Part shown: positions 36,897 through 45,676 of the stretch, piece after piece
Layout of the letters: each line of letters begins with the position of its first letter
Position numbering within the stretch: position 1 is the stretch's first letter
Assembly: GCA_902500825.1 (NCBI GenBank)
Contig: CABVRX010000004.1
Location: 124,001 to 188,000, forward strand
Direction: 5' to 3'
Origin: an uncultured Nitrospira sp.
Lineage (GTDB): Bacteria; Nitrospirota; Nitrospiria; Nitrospirales; Nitrospiraceae
Length of the DNA stretch: 64,000 bases
Notes under the pieces: generated by a model
Databases searched by the model: none
What the model was told of the DNA's origin: nothing
The model's input: the letters and a program-made list of their open reading frames with translations, nothing else
Position numbers and translations under genes: made by a program

Positions 36897-37439
36897 TCAG
36901 ACTGGAACGTACCTGTCTAGATCTTGTGCAGCACGACGCGCCCGTCGTTGCGGCCCATCCATGAGTTTCATGATCCGCTCAATTGCCTCCTCCGGTGACG
37001 AAGCAGCGTGGACCAGTCGCTTATCGAGTTTGTGGAAGAACGCCACGTCAGCAGGAGTGGCTTCAACAAGAATAACCGGCTTACCCGCCTTCACCGCCAA
37101 GGCAACCTCCGAGACCGTACCCGATCCGCTCAATCCACAGACCACGACGACATGGCTGGTCAGGACATTGATGTTGTTACGGCCACTGCCCATTTCGGTG
37201 ATGATCGGCACGTCCACATGACGAGACACCTTATCCTTGGCCGTCGGCAAGATCCCGATAGTCAAACTTCCGCCCACCCGCTTGGCCCCTTCGCAAGCCG
37301 CATCCATGACGCCCACGTCACGACCGCCGGTCAACACAACCCAGCCTCGCCGAGCAATGAATTCCCCCAGAATCCTGGCATTGTCGAGGTCCTTCTTCGG
37401 AGCTTTAGCCGGCCCCATCACGCCAACCACAAATCGCAT
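36897..37439 (-). CDS. TIGR00725 / LOG-like Rossmann-fold protein
   Basis: A 180-aa protein of the lysine-decarboxylase-like (LOG) superfamily: VVGVMGP near the start, VLTGGRDVGVMDAACEGAKR and a GLSGSGTVSEVALAVKAGKPVIL motif. It does not keep the PGGxGT motif of true cytokinin-producing LOG enzymes, so it fits the TIGR00725 branch of unknown substrate. TAGGAGAAGC before the ATG at 37439 supports this start over upstream frame openings. It follows the TPR gene by about 30 bases. Confidence 0.85.
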   Translation of the reverse strand: MRFVVGVMGPAKAPKKDLDNARILGEFIARRGWVVLTGGRDVGVMDAACEGAKRVGGSLTIGILPTAKDKVSRHVDVPIITEMGSGRNNINVLTSHVVVVCGLSGSGTVSEVALAVKAGKPVILVEATPADVAFFHKLDKRLVHAASSPEEAIERIMKLMDGPQRRARRAAQDLDRYVPV

Positions 37440-37468
37440 TGCTTCTCCTACCGTCCGTTTGTGCTCCC

Positions 37469-39106
37469 TCAAAATCGAGAGGCTGTAAGGGTTACATCCG
37501 CATGTTCCCAGGCTTGCTGCCATTGCTGTTCCACGGCGTCCGCTTCACGGCCTTTCCGCTGAGCGCGGAGGCTCTGCAGGAGTCCAAACTGGGCCCAGCC
37601 GTTCTGCGGACTCTTCGCCAGGTCCGCTCGGTAAACGGCTTCCGCCTTGCCGGGTTGACCGGCTCTCAGCAAAGCGGCGCCGAGATAGTGGCGGATCGGA
37701 ATCGGCCAGTACGGAGGTTCGGTGTACGGAAGCCCCTCCTCCAGCTTGACGGCATCCATGAACGAAGCGACACCCTCGTCGTATTTATGGCGATGCATGG
37801 CAAGCTCACCGGCCAATAGTCGTTCCGCAATCTTGAGCAGCGTCCGTTCGGTTTTCTCCTCTGACGTTCGATCACGGCCGAGGCGTTTGGCCAATCCGGC
37901 CAGCACGACGTGCTCGCCCTCGGCTCCTGGCAAGCGGCCTGACGCCGAGAGCGCCATTCCCCTTCCCAATCGCCATATCCCCTGGTGCAGACGCAGCGAC
38001 TTAGAAGGAGGCGGCTCGCGCAGCAGTTCGTCCCACTGCCCGAATCTGATCATCGACCACAAGGGAGTGGGAAGGTACAATTCCTTCCATTTTTCCCTCC
38101 GGGCTTCCTCTTCAGTGATCGTTCCCGTCAGTTGACGAGCCACCTTCAAGGCCTCGGTTCTTCGCCCCTCCATCGCCAAGGAAGCCCAAAGAAAATGCAG
38201 GTTGTGGGTGTAGTAGCCGTCGGCATAATTACCGCTTAATTTTCGGCCGGACAGATAGTTGCGATCGACCTCCGCGGCATGCGCATTCCGTTCAGTCGCT
38301 TCATGGTATCGACCGAGCCGCATATAGATGTGGGCCGGCATGTGAACCAAGTGGCCGGAGCCCGGCATCAGGCCGGACAATCGCTCTGCACAAGCCACGG
38401 CTCGATCCGGAGTCGAGGAAGCTTCCACACTATGGATATAGTAGTGGCAAGCTCCCGGATTATCCGGGAAACGCGCCACAAGCGACTCCAAGGTGGATAC
38501 GATCTCCTCGGTGCCGGGCTTTGGCCGACCACCCGCCGCCCATAAATCCCACGATCGCAAGTCCATCAAGGCTTCAGCAAACAATACGCCGGCATCCGGA
38601 TCGTTCGGAAGGTGCCGCCAGACTACACGCATGGCGTCCGCATAAGCCTTATCGAGAGCCGATCTCGTATGCGCGTGGAGATCGTATCGCTTGCCGATTG
38701 CGTCGATATAAGCCTGCTCGGCTGGACTCGCGTGAGCACGATGCGCGCGGGCTTTTAGTACGGCATCCCACGCCCGTCGTTCTGCCGCCTTATCCATCGC
38801 TGCGTTGATGTTCGGACCGGATGCAAGCGCCACACCCCAATAGGCCATTGCCGCAGAGGGATCAAGACGCGCGGCTTCTTCAAAGGCCAGGACCGCCTCT
38901 TCATGGTTGAAGGCGTACACCAACCGCAACCCTTGATCAAAATATTGCTGCGCCTCGTTGGAGTTCGTTGTGATGGGATGGTGAAGGGTGCCGAGATTGT
39001 CAAGGAGGGGCACCCGCGGGACATGGCGTTCTGCTGCCACAGCTGGATCAATCCCCAACAGACCTAACCATGGCACCACCCACAGGAAGAGGAGAAGGGT
39101 ACTCAT
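37469..39106 (-). CDS. Exported TPR-repeat protein
   Basis: A 545-aa protein with a signal peptide (LLLFLWVVPWLGLLGIDPAVAA) followed by TPR-like helical repeats. The clearest are EAQQYFDQGLRLVYAFNHEEAVLAFEEAARLDPSAAMAYWG near the start and YLGAALLRAGQPGKAEAVYRADL near the end. His-containing motifs GACHYYIHSVE and HLVHMPAHIYMRLGRY in the middle are conserved in this family as I recall it. No enzymatic function is known. It is probably co-transcribed with the LOG-like gene downstream. Confidence 0.85.
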   Translation of the reverse strand: MSTLLLFLWVVPWLGLLGIDPAVAAERHVPRVPLLDNLGTLHHPITTNSNEAQQYFDQGLRLVYAFNHEEAVLAFEEAARLDPSAAMAYWGVALASGPNINAAMDKAAERRAWDAVLKARAHRAHASPAEQAYIDAIGKRYDLHAHTRSALDKAYADAMRVVWRHLPNDPDAGVLFAEALMDLRSWDLWAAGGRPKPGTEEIVSTLESLVARFPDNPGACHYYIHSVEASSTPDRAVACAERLSGLMPGSGHLVHMPAHIYMRLGRYHEATERNAHAAEVDRNYLSGRKLSGNYADGYYTHNLHFLWASLAMEGRRTEALKVARQLTGTITEEEARREKWKELYLPTPLWSMIRFGQWDELLREPPPSKSLRLHQGIWRLGRGMALSASGRLPGAEGEHVVLAGLAKRLGRDRTSEEKTERTLLKIAERLLAGELAMHRHKYDEGVASFMDAVKLEEGLPYTEPPYWPIPIRHYLGAALLRAGQPGKAEAVYRADLAKSPQNGWAQFGLLQSLRAQRKGREADAVEQQWQQAWEHADVTLTASRF

Positions 39107-39233
39107 TGATGAGGGTTTGTAGCAGACGTGACAGATGCCTGGCTAGTGGGAACCAGGTGTGCACCGATAAGGTGCACTCTTGCGGGTCGGTAAGATTCGG
39201 CTCTGTTGTCTGCGAAGCGCTCAAAAAAATCGT

Positions 39234-39923
39234 TTAGAGCCTGCCGTCAATACCGGACGGACCTGGCCCAAGATTGAGCGGTGGGCCTTCACTTTTCTGA
39301 GAGGAAAACTGATGCCCGTTTTCCTGAGGAGAATCCGGCGTCTCATTCTCGGTGGATTTCTTCCGACTGATACGGCTTCGCTTGACAGAGGAGGCCGCCG
39401 TACCGGTCGTTGTTGAAAATGCACCGGCTTCCAGCTCTTTACCAAGATGAACGAGGACCTGTTGCTGAGAGCTGACCAAGGAGGTGAGTTCTTGAATGTG
39501 AGACGTAAGCCGGGCAATCTCATCCTGCTGTCCGACTAGATAGGCGCGGAGTTCAGCGACTTCTTCAGACTGAACAAGAGTCGGCGTCTGGGTCGGCTTT
39601 TGTAGAATCGTGACGTTTGCAGCCGGCGGATTCTCTGTTTCCTGGACTTGTTTCCCGTTCGGCTGAACGGTATCTTGATGGATCGCGGCGCGCTCCATCG
39701 TTCGATCAGGCAGGGCAAGAGGCTTATGGACCCGTGGATGGGTCTCGCCCTCATACCGTGTCACATACGTGAAGAGATCAACCATCTTTCGCCAGCAAAC
39801 AGCTCCGGCATTGAGCAAGAGCTGACCGTATGGTGCTGGCACCGGACGAGCTTCATCGATCTGCTTCTGCGACGGAATTCGATGAATCAGGTTAATCGGT
39901 TCTTTATTGAATCGGGGGGCCAT
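39234..39923 (-). CDS. Hypothetical protein with coiled coil
   Basis: A 229-aa protein of unknown function. The first ~85 residues look folded (NLIHRIPSQKQIDEARP, WRKMVDLFTYVTRYEGETHP). A coiled coil follows at about 115-165 (EEVAELRAYLVGQQDEIARLTSHIQEL), and the rest is a low-complexity Ser/Lys/Pro tail. GGGGACAG lies before the ATG. It has no close neighbours on its strand, with about 120 bases on each side. Confidence 0.6.
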   Translation of the reverse strand: MAPRFNKEPINLIHRIPSQKQIDEARPVPAPYGQLLLNAGAVCWRKMVDLFTYVTRYEGETHPRVHKPLALPDRTMERAAIHQDTVQPNGKQVQETENPPAANVTILQKPTQTPTLVQSEEVAELRAYLVGQQDEIARLTSHIQELTSLVSSQQQVLVHLGKELEAGAFSTTTGTAASSVKRSRISRKKSTENETPDSPQENGHQFSSQKSEGPPLNLGPGPSGIDGRL

Positions 39924-40041
39924 CTGTCCCCTTCATTTGGACCTATTGTTCCACCTATGATGTACCTACTCCTCGAGAGTCGAAGAGTCAACCCTTTTAT
40001 TCTGAGGGGGCTGAAATATATTCGGAGTCCTTACGATAGTT

Positions 40042-41382
40042 CTAGAATCGTGTCACGCTCGAGAAATGAAACTGCGGGAGGGCCATAGCTGGAACCAACA
40101 TCTTCGCCGTCTCCGAATTGACCGCTTCCATTGGCGTGGTCCATGCGCTGAGACGTTGAAATGCCAGGAGCGGGCTCTCATGAAAGCGGAAATTCTTGAC
40201 TGCGGAGACAATTTCTCCTTTCTCGACCAAAAACGTGCCGTCCCGCGTCATGCCGGTCAACATGAGATCACGGGAATTCACGGGACGGATATACCAAAAA
40301 TTCGTCACAAGAATCCCGCGTTCCGTGCTTTTGATCAGATCCTGAATCGAATGGGCTGAAGCCCCCTCGATCGACAACACAGGAGCTTCCAACGTAGGAA
40401 TGGTGTTGACTCCACCGGCCTTGGCCGTAAATCGGTCGTAGGCCAGCTGCTTGAGGATCCCCTGGTCGATCCACACCGAATCTGTGCTCGGCAACCCCTC
40501 ATGAGTAAATGCCTCTCCGAGCAGATCGGCATGATCCGGAGCGTTCCGAAGGGTCAGCCGTTTATCCACAATCGCTTGTCCCAGCTTGTCGGCGAACGGG
40601 CTCGTCTTTTTCATGTACGACTTGGCATCCAGCGACCGAATCAACCACGCCCAGAGGCCGGCCACGGCAGCCGGTTCAAGAATGACGGAATACCGTCCGG
40701 CCGGCAGCTCATATGCATCCCGCCCCCGCTTGGATTTGGCGATGGCCACCAAGGTCCGTTCTTGGACTTTCAAGTGATCGATGGACCGATGGGCAGCCGC
40801 GCTCCAACCGGTTGCATCACCCGCTTGGACTGTCAGGCTGAACCGCGCATCCGTCCGGCGTTCGTAGCCGAACAGTCCGGTGTCGGCGGCAATTCCGACT
40901 GCCGTCGCCGACGACGAGACGACGCCGGCCGCCATGATGTTCTCCATCCGGCAGTGTCCGATCGCTTCATTGGCATACTCCAGACGTTTCGCCGGACCTG
41001 CCGCCATGGTTTCCGGGCTGGCCGTCTCTCGAACAGGGAACGTGCAGGGATCGGGAGGCGGAAGGTATTCGGGATCGACCGGTGAAATTCGAGCAATCTG
41101 TTCGGCACGCGCCAATGTGTCCTGGATCGCGCCGGCGGTAAAATCCGTCGTGCTGGCGGTCCCATGCCGACCCCCGAAGGCCACCGTCACGGCCAGTGAG
41201 CCCCGTCTTACATCGACGTTTTGAATGACTTGATTATTGGCGAACCTCGTCGTCCCGGCATGGTGATCGCGCAGGCTGATGATCGTATGATCAGCGGACG
41301 AGCGGGTCAGGACCAGCTCGCTCAGAAAGCGAAACTCGTCTGAGCCGGTCATCTTCGGCCACGTGCCGCTCAGTACCGTCAT
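40042..41382 (-). CDS. pmbA: Metalloprotease TldD/E family, PmbA (TldE)-like subunit
   Basis: A 446-aa protein of the TldE/PmbA branch, the non-catalytic partner of TldD in a heterodimeric peptidase that processes modified peptides (microcin B17 and CcdA in E. coli). It has FANNQVIQNVDVRRGSLAV, GRYSVILEPAAVAGLWAWLI, the LGEAFTHEGLPS loop and GILVTNFWYIRPVN. It has no HExxxH motif, as expected for TldE. The start codon overlaps the tldD stop by four bases (ATGA). Confidence 0.88.
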   Translation of the reverse strand: MTVLSGTWPKMTGSDEFRFLSELVLTRSSADHTIISLRDHHAGTTRFANNQVIQNVDVRRGSLAVTVAFGGRHGTASTTDFTAGAIQDTLARAEQIARISPVDPEYLPPPDPCTFPVRETASPETMAAGPAKRLEYANEAIGHCRMENIMAAGVVSSSATAVGIAADTGLFGYERRTDARFSLTVQAGDATGWSAAAHRSIDHLKVQERTLVAIAKSKRGRDAYELPAGRYSVILEPAAVAGLWAWLIRSLDAKSYMKKTSPFADKLGQAIVDKRLTLRNAPDHADLLGEAFTHEGLPSTDSVWIDQGILKQLAYDRFTAKAGGVNTIPTLEAPVLSIEGASAHSIQDLIKSTERGILVTNFWYIRPVNSRDLMLTGMTRDGTFLVEKGEIVSAVKNFRFHESPLLAFQRLSAWTTPMEAVNSETAKMLVPAMALPQFHFSSVTRF

Positions 41383-42836
41383 GAGTCTCCTTCTCCTCGA
41401 ATCACCTGGATCCGGCGAAATCTCGCCGGAGCGGCGGCATGGGTCATCCAGCCGGACTGGCCGGGCTGCCCCTTCCCACAGGTAATGAATCCGTACCGCC
41501 GGCGAAACGATCGGTCTGCCACTCCGTCGCAACTGCTCCAAAATTCCGGCGTGATCCCATGATAGATCACATCCCGCAGCATATGGGTTCGCCTGCCGTT
41601 TTCTATCAGCCAGAAGGCGTCGCCGCCGAACTGGAAATTGTAGCGGCGTTGATCAATGCTGTAAGATCCATGACCTTCGATATAAATGCCGCGTTTCACG
41701 TCGGCAATGAGCTGATCGCGCGTAGCCTCGCCCGGCTCCAGTCCGATATTGGCGATGCGCACGATCGGAATGTTCCCCCATCCGTCAGCCCGATTGGAGC
41801 CGCATGAGCGAGATTCGCCGATCTTTGGCGCCGTTTCACGGCTCGTACAGTATCCGACGAAGATTCCATGGCGGACGATATCCCATCGCTGACACGCCAC
41901 CCCATCATCGTCGTAACCGGTTGCAGCCAGTGTTTCCGCTTCGGTGTTATCGGCTATCAAGTTCACCTGCCGCGAGCCATAACGAAAGTTGCCGCGCGTC
42001 TCCGTCGTCAAGAAACTGGTACCGGCATAATTGGCTTCGTAGCCGAGCGCGCGATCCAGTTCGCTCGGATGGCCGCAAGATTCATGGATGGTCAATGACA
42101 GGTGTTCAGGATCGAGCACCAGATCATACTGGCCGGCATCGACCGCCGGAGCCTTCACCTTTTCGAGCGCTTGGTCGGCGACTCGGGACGCCTCACGAGA
42201 GAAGTCCGCTTCTTCGATCAGTTCATAGCCTTTCCTGAGATACGGCGTACTGAAACTGCGCGACGCAAATCGGCCTTCATACAACGCAGTCGCCGTACAC
42301 TCGCCCTGCCCTGCCAGGAGATCGAACTCCAGACGAGACCCCTCCGACGACACAAACAACGTTTTGTCCCGACGCGCCCAGAGACTCGCACTGCTCCTCG
42401 CGACGCCGGATTGCCGTTGCAACACGTCCATGGTGTTGAGCACCAAGTCGGTTTTTTTCTCCAACGGCACGCTGAAGGGGTCGATACGACACGGCGTGAC
42501 GACGCGATCGCGATGAACCGGCTCAGACGCCAATCGCACTTTTTCAAGAGCCACCGATGCAGACCCTTTGGCGATCTCAACAGCCAGGTCCGCTACTCGC
42601 GGCACCTCTTCCAACGACAAGATCGAACTCGCCGCGAACCCCCACGCTCCGTGATAGAGCACCCGCACGCCGAAGCCGATGTCCTTGACATCTCGAACAG
42701 ACGCGATCCGACGATCTTCGCCTTCAATCTGCTCCGTACTGCTGTCCTGAATGCGGATGTCGCCGTACTCGGCACCCGACTTTGCAATGCGCTTCAACGC
42801 AAGCTCGGCGAATTCGTCCCAAGCTGGAGTGCTCAT
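41379..42836 (-). CDS. tldD: Metalloprotease TldD
   Basis: A 485-aa catalytic subunit of the TldD/TldE peptidase. The zinc motif HESCGH is at residues 251-256 (H251, E252, H256). The N-terminal part shows GFGVRVLYHGAWGFAAS, and the C-terminal part has RHGIFVGYCTSRETA and EGHGSYSIDQRRYNFQFGGD. It is first in a two-gene operon with the PmbA-like gene. No ribosomally made peptide precursor is evident beside it, so the natural substrate is unknown. Confidence 0.92.
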   Translation of the reverse strand: MSTPAWDEFAELALKRIAKSGAEYGDIRIQDSSTEQIEGEDRRIASVRDVKDIGFGVRVLYHGAWGFAASSILSLEEVPRVADLAVEIAKGSASVALEKVRLASEPVHRDRVVTPCRIDPFSVPLEKKTDLVLNTMDVLQRQSGVARSSASLWARRDKTLFVSSEGSRLEFDLLAGQGECTATALYEGRFASRSFSTPYLRKGYELIEEADFSREASRVADQALEKVKAPAVDAGQYDLVLDPEHLSLTIHESCGHPSELDRALGYEANYAGTSFLTTETRGNFRYGSRQVNLIADNTEAETLAATGYDDDGVACQRWDIVRHGIFVGYCTSRETAPKIGESRSCGSNRADGWGNIPIVRIANIGLEPGEATRDQLIADVKRGIYIEGHGSYSIDQRRYNFQFGGDAFWLIENGRRTHMLRDVIYHGITPEFWSSCDGVADRSFRRRYGFITCGKGQPGQSGWMTHAAAPARFRRIQVIRGEGDS

Positions 42837-43000
42837 GCAGCTGGCTCTCGGATTGAATGAAGGGTTGAGTCAGTATAACAGGTGGTGAGCAAAACGGTGA
42901 GCGTATCGGGATCGATGAGCGAAACTAGAATGACTACCGATAGGCCATCGCAATGACTGTAGCCTCTCGACGGCTCACCGACACTCTCCAACTGTATCCT

Positions 43001-43264
43001 TCATAGCCGACTCTTCAGCCGCTCGTAACCCTTCTTCAATTCGTCGAGGGCTAGCCCCAGCGCAGTGCTGACGGATTCTGCGGTCTTGCCGGCCTCCTCC
43101 TTCGCCGCCTCCAATTTGGGTTTTATTTCTTCCCATTGATTCTCCAGACGGGTCCATTCGTCCTTCGCATCCGCCTTCGCCAGGTGAAGCTGGACTTGAA
43201 GTTCATCGCGCTGCTGCTTCAGGTACTCCACCGCTTTCGTCATCTGTTCTTTTGCGTCTGACAT
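43001..43264 (-). CDS. Small coiled-coil protein
   Basis: An 87-aa highly charged, almost fully helical protein (YLKQQRDELQVQLHLAKADAK, WTRLENQWEEIKPKLEAAKEEAGKT, LDELKKGYERLKSRL) without signal peptide or Cys. The length and repeat pattern resemble small apolipoprotein-like or phasin-like bacterial proteins of unknown role. AGGAG lies ten bases before the ATG. Confidence 0.7.
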   Translation of the reverse strand: MSDAKEQMTKAVEYLKQQRDELQVQLHLAKADAKDEWTRLENQWEEIKPKLEAAKEEAGKTAESVSTALGLALDELKKGYERLKSRL

Positions 43265-43381
43265 AGGAGTTGCTCCTTTTCTTCGTGTGGAAGTCCGCCG
43301 TTGTTGCTTCTGTTTGATCGTGACCTTGTGAACCCGGCCGGTTGAGTCTCCCCGGACACGTAATCAGGCGTGCGGTGCTGG

Positions 43382-43825
43382 TCACACCGTAACAGTTACC
43401 CCATTGCGCTTGAGCACATCAAGTAGCTTTGGAACATCAGGCGGTCCTGGGGAAATCTCCTTGTCGATGGCCGTGAACATCTGAGCCGCGAGCGCGCCCA
43501 CCCCCGTAATCTCGAGCATCTGACCACCGCCACTTCCGTAGCGAAAGCCATGCACGGTCCCTCCAGGAACGTGCACGAAAGTCCCAACCGTGCAGGCATA
43601 GTTTTTCCCGTCGCATAGGAAGTGAATCTCGCCTTTCAGGACGTAGAATGCTTCGTCCCAATCATGGCTATGCGGTGGAGGGCCTGTTCCTTCCGCGCCC
43701 TGCTGCAAGGTGATCCCATAGCTTTGCGTCGCCGCGTTGGACGCCAACACCGTCACCTGCGTTCCGATCACATTCAAGGCTGGCTCATGCTGATCCGGTC
43801 TCAAAACAATGGGTTGAACGCTCAT
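43382..43825 (-). CDS. Single-domain cupin protein
   Basis: A 147-aa cupin. Motif 1 is PPPHSHDWDEAFYVLKGEIHF and motif 2 is VPGGTVHGFRYGSGG, giving metal ligands His, His, Glu and His. The reaction is unknown; such proteins may bind Fe, Mn or Ni and act as small dioxygenases or sensors. GGAGGTAGC before the ATG at 43825 fixes the start, since the frame is open 11 codons earlier. Confidence 0.88.
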   Translation of the reverse strand: MSVQPIVLRPDQHEPALNVIGTQVTVLASNAATQSYGITLQQGAEGTGPPPHSHDWDEAFYVLKGEIHFLCDGKNYACTVGTFVHVPGGTVHGFRYGSGGGQMLEITGVGALAAQMFTAIDKEISPGPPDVPKLLDVLKRNGVTVTV

Positions 43826-43964
43826 GACCTCGCTACCTCCTACAAAGATGGTGATCATGTACCTTGCAGCTTAACGGCCCCGCAGTTTCACCGGCAGTCA
43901 TGGAGTAACCGGTGACTGCGCAGCAGCTGTCTGGTGTTGGAACGTTTGCTACCCATATGCGGCA

Positions 43965-44711
43965 CTACCCGAACAGGTCGCCCTCAATGAGCTTAAGGTA
44001 TTTGTTGACGTAGAAGACATCAGGTTCATGCCGCGACGCACGAACCCGAATAGAGAAGCCAGGCTCCTTGGGGTTGGAAGCGTCAAACAGGATGAACCCG
44101 ATACCGAATATGCGGGCGAGAGCGTCTAGCCGTGAAATGTCTTCCTCGGACGAGTTCTGTGGAACGACGATGTATGCACGATGAGAGAACAGTTTGTAAG
44201 AGCAGCATTGACCAAAAGCCGTAATAAGGCCATTGAGGTCAATCTTGATCTCCGCAGTCACGATCTCGGTGGGAGGCTTGATAATGTCACTTCTTTTTGC
44301 GTCTCGAATTCCGATGACGTCGGGTGTACCCCATTTGTCGCGGAACACGTTTCCGCCAACAGCAATAGCGCTTGTGCATTCCTCTAATTCGTTTATGAGC
44401 CACTCGGCGAAAGGCTCATAGAAAGCTTCTTCCTTGATCTTAGGCGTGGCAGGTTTTAGCGGTAACGGCACTTCGGTTGCTGTGACTTCCTCGCGGAAAG
44501 AGATATGACGATAGAGGCCTTTTGCAGGCTGATAAATTTCTGACGGAAGTTCTGTTCTGAACTTGTGCAATGCCCCGTGAATAGTGTTGGGCGGGATGTC
44601 TGGGAACGCGGCCGCTATCTGCTGATGCAATTGAGCATAGCGAATGCCTTTTGACGCGCTTGCCAGTAGCTCGCTCGCCTTTGCAATTACCTTCCCGGTG
44701 CTTGTGCTCAT
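43965..44711 (-). CDS. Winged-helix (HARE-HTH-like) protein with PD-(D/E)XK nuclease domain
   Basis: A 248-aa protein. Residues 1-72 look like a HARE-HTH type winged helix (ASKGIRYAQLHQQIAAAFPDIPPNTI, LPSEIYQPAKGLYRH). Residues 95-235 carry a restriction-endonuclease-like fold with D131 (WGTPDVIGI), E154 and K156 (VTAEIKID), and a QxxxY motif at Q168 (QCCSY), as in RecB-type nucleases. The pattern fits COG2958-like proteins, seen near restriction and mobile loci. No methyltransferase is adjacent. It borders toxin-antitoxin genes, so it may be a defence or mobile-element nuclease. That is inference. Confidence 0.75.
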   Translation of the reverse strand: MSTSTGKVIAKASELLASASKGIRYAQLHQQIAAAFPDIPPNTIHGALHKFRTELPSEIYQPAKGLYRHISFREEVTATEVPLPLKPATPKIKEEAFYEPFAEWLINELEECTSAIAVGGNVFRDKWGTPDVIGIRDAKRSDIIKPPTEIVTAEIKIDLNGLITAFGQCCSYKLFSHRAYIVVPQNSSEEDISRLDALARIFGIGFILFDASNPKEPGFSIRVRASRHEPDVFYVNKYLKLIEGDLFG

Positions 44712-44852
44712 CGCGACTGTTCCTCATATGGCTATGGCCACGCATGAATTGCGCCGGACACGGACAAAACAGCACAGCGCCACAACGCATATCATAATGT
44801 CAGTTCGATACGTTGATTAGCTCGGATTCTGCAGTTGCCCACTGCCCCTCTC

Positions 44853-44926
44853 GTCATTCCCGCGTCTTTAAGCGGACATTCAGGGGAGGTCCGGAACGCC
44901 TGGATGCCCGCTTCCTCAGGCATGAC
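44853..44926. repeat. REP-like inverted repeat (gtcattcccg type)
   Basis: The left arm gtcattcccgcg then aagcggacattcagg is mirrored by the right arm cctggatgcccgctt then ggcatgac, with a few mismatches. It has the form of the common bacterial intergenic palindromes that start gtcattcccg. It marks the accessory island and may be decayed. Confidence 0.5.
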
Positions 44927-45021
44927 CCTCTTTCCCAAGACCACATCATCTTCTCATCTGGCAATTGCGTTCTCATCGCTCGATCGTGCTCGGAACCGTT
45001 CAACTGCGGAATCCGGGCGTA

Positions 45022-45044
45022 GGTGAAAGCCGAGGCCTTTCACC
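45022..45044 (-). terminator. Hairpin downstream of higA
   Basis: An 8-bp stem ggtgaaag/ctttcacc with a 7-base loop lies 16 bases after the higA stop. It has no T-run, so terminator function is uncertain. Confidence 0.35.
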
Positions 45045-45059
45045 GCGTCCGTCAGCCGG

Positions 45060-45353
45060 TTAGGCCGCTGTGAGCCGGACTTTTCCGACCTTGCCGAGTT
45101 TCACATGCTGCTTGGCTTGCCAGAGATCGTGGTTGTACTGCATGGCAAGCCAACTCTCCGGCGAACGGCCAATCGCCTTGGAAAGGCGTAGCGCCATTTC
45201 AGGGCTTATTCGGCTCGTACCCGTAAGAATGCGATTCAACGTTGAAGCAGCCACACCGAGCTTTGAGGCTAGTTCACGGCCACTCAGATTGTTGGGCTCC
45301 AGATAGACCTGGATAATGAACTCGCCGGGATGGGGAGGATTGTGCATAGCCAT
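45060..45353 (-). CDS. higA: HigA-family antitoxin
   Basis: A 97-aa HTH antitoxin: HNPPHPGEFI near the start, then a helix-turn-helix (SGRELASKLGVAASTLNRILTGTSRISPEMALRLSKAI) and WLAMQYNHDLWQA, all typical of HigA. It neutralises HigB and represses the operon. The ATG at 45353 is one base from the higB stop. Upstream and downstream Met codons (45371, 45347) are alternatives. The gene order toxin first, antitoxin second is the hallmark of hig modules. Confidence 0.93.
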   Translation of the reverse strand: MAMHNPPHPGEFIIQVYLEPNNLSGRELASKLGVAASTLNRILTGTSRISPEMALRLSKAIGRSPESWLAMQYNHDLWQAKQHVKLGKVGKVRLTAA

Positions 45354-45354
45354 G

Positions 45355-45633
45355 TTAGTGGTAGTCCTCATAATCCATGACGTAGGCGTGTCCGTCTTTG
45401 AACGTAAAAGTTAGGCGCCAGTTTCCAGTTATCCACACCGACCATCGACCGCGCTCCGATCCCTTTAGGGAATGGAGCCTGAACCCAGGAACACTCAAGT
45501 CCTCAATGGACAAAGCCGTGTCCAAGGCTGCTAACAGCATACGCAGGCGTTTGGAGTGGTGCGGTTGGATACCCGCCACACTCCCCGACTCAAAGAACTT
45601 CCTGAGTCCCTTGTGTCGGAATGATTGGATCAC
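45355..45633 (-). CDS. higB: HigB-family toxin (RelE/ParE superfamily)
   Basis: A 92-aa mRNA interferase of the RelE superfamily that cuts mRNA on the ribosome. It matches HigB end to end: IQSFRHKGLRKFFESGS, GIQPHHSKRLRMLLAAL, LHSLKGSERGRWSVWITGNWRLTF and the C-terminal DYEDYH. The start is GTG. The predicted promoter puts the transcript start at or next to this codon, so the mRNA may be nearly leaderless. The toxin looks intact. Confidence 0.94.
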   Translation of the reverse strand: MIQSFRHKGLRKFFESGSVAGIQPHHSKRLRMLLAALDTALSIEDLSVPGFRLHSLKGSERGRWSVWITGNWRLTFTFKDGHAYVMDYEDYH

Positions 45634-45639
45634 AAGCCA

Positions 45640-45668
45640 GGTATATCATGTTGCGCATTACGCAACAA
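45640..45668 (-). promoter_or_regulatory. higBA promoter with operator palindrome in its spacer
   Basis: On the minus strand: TTGTTG (45663-45668), 17 bases, TATACC (45640-45645). The inverted repeat GTTGCG/CGCAAC (45650-45666) fills the spacer, a good candidate HigA operator. Confidence 0.6.
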
Positions 45669-45676
45669 GATGTGAG

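Larger units (their letters stand above)
44712..45059. other. Intergenic region with repeat and hairpin
   Basis: About 350 bases between the nuclease gene and higA, with no gene. It holds the REP-like element at 44853-44926 and the hairpin at 45022-45044. The stretch between looks like non-coding remnant sequence. Confidence 0.5.
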
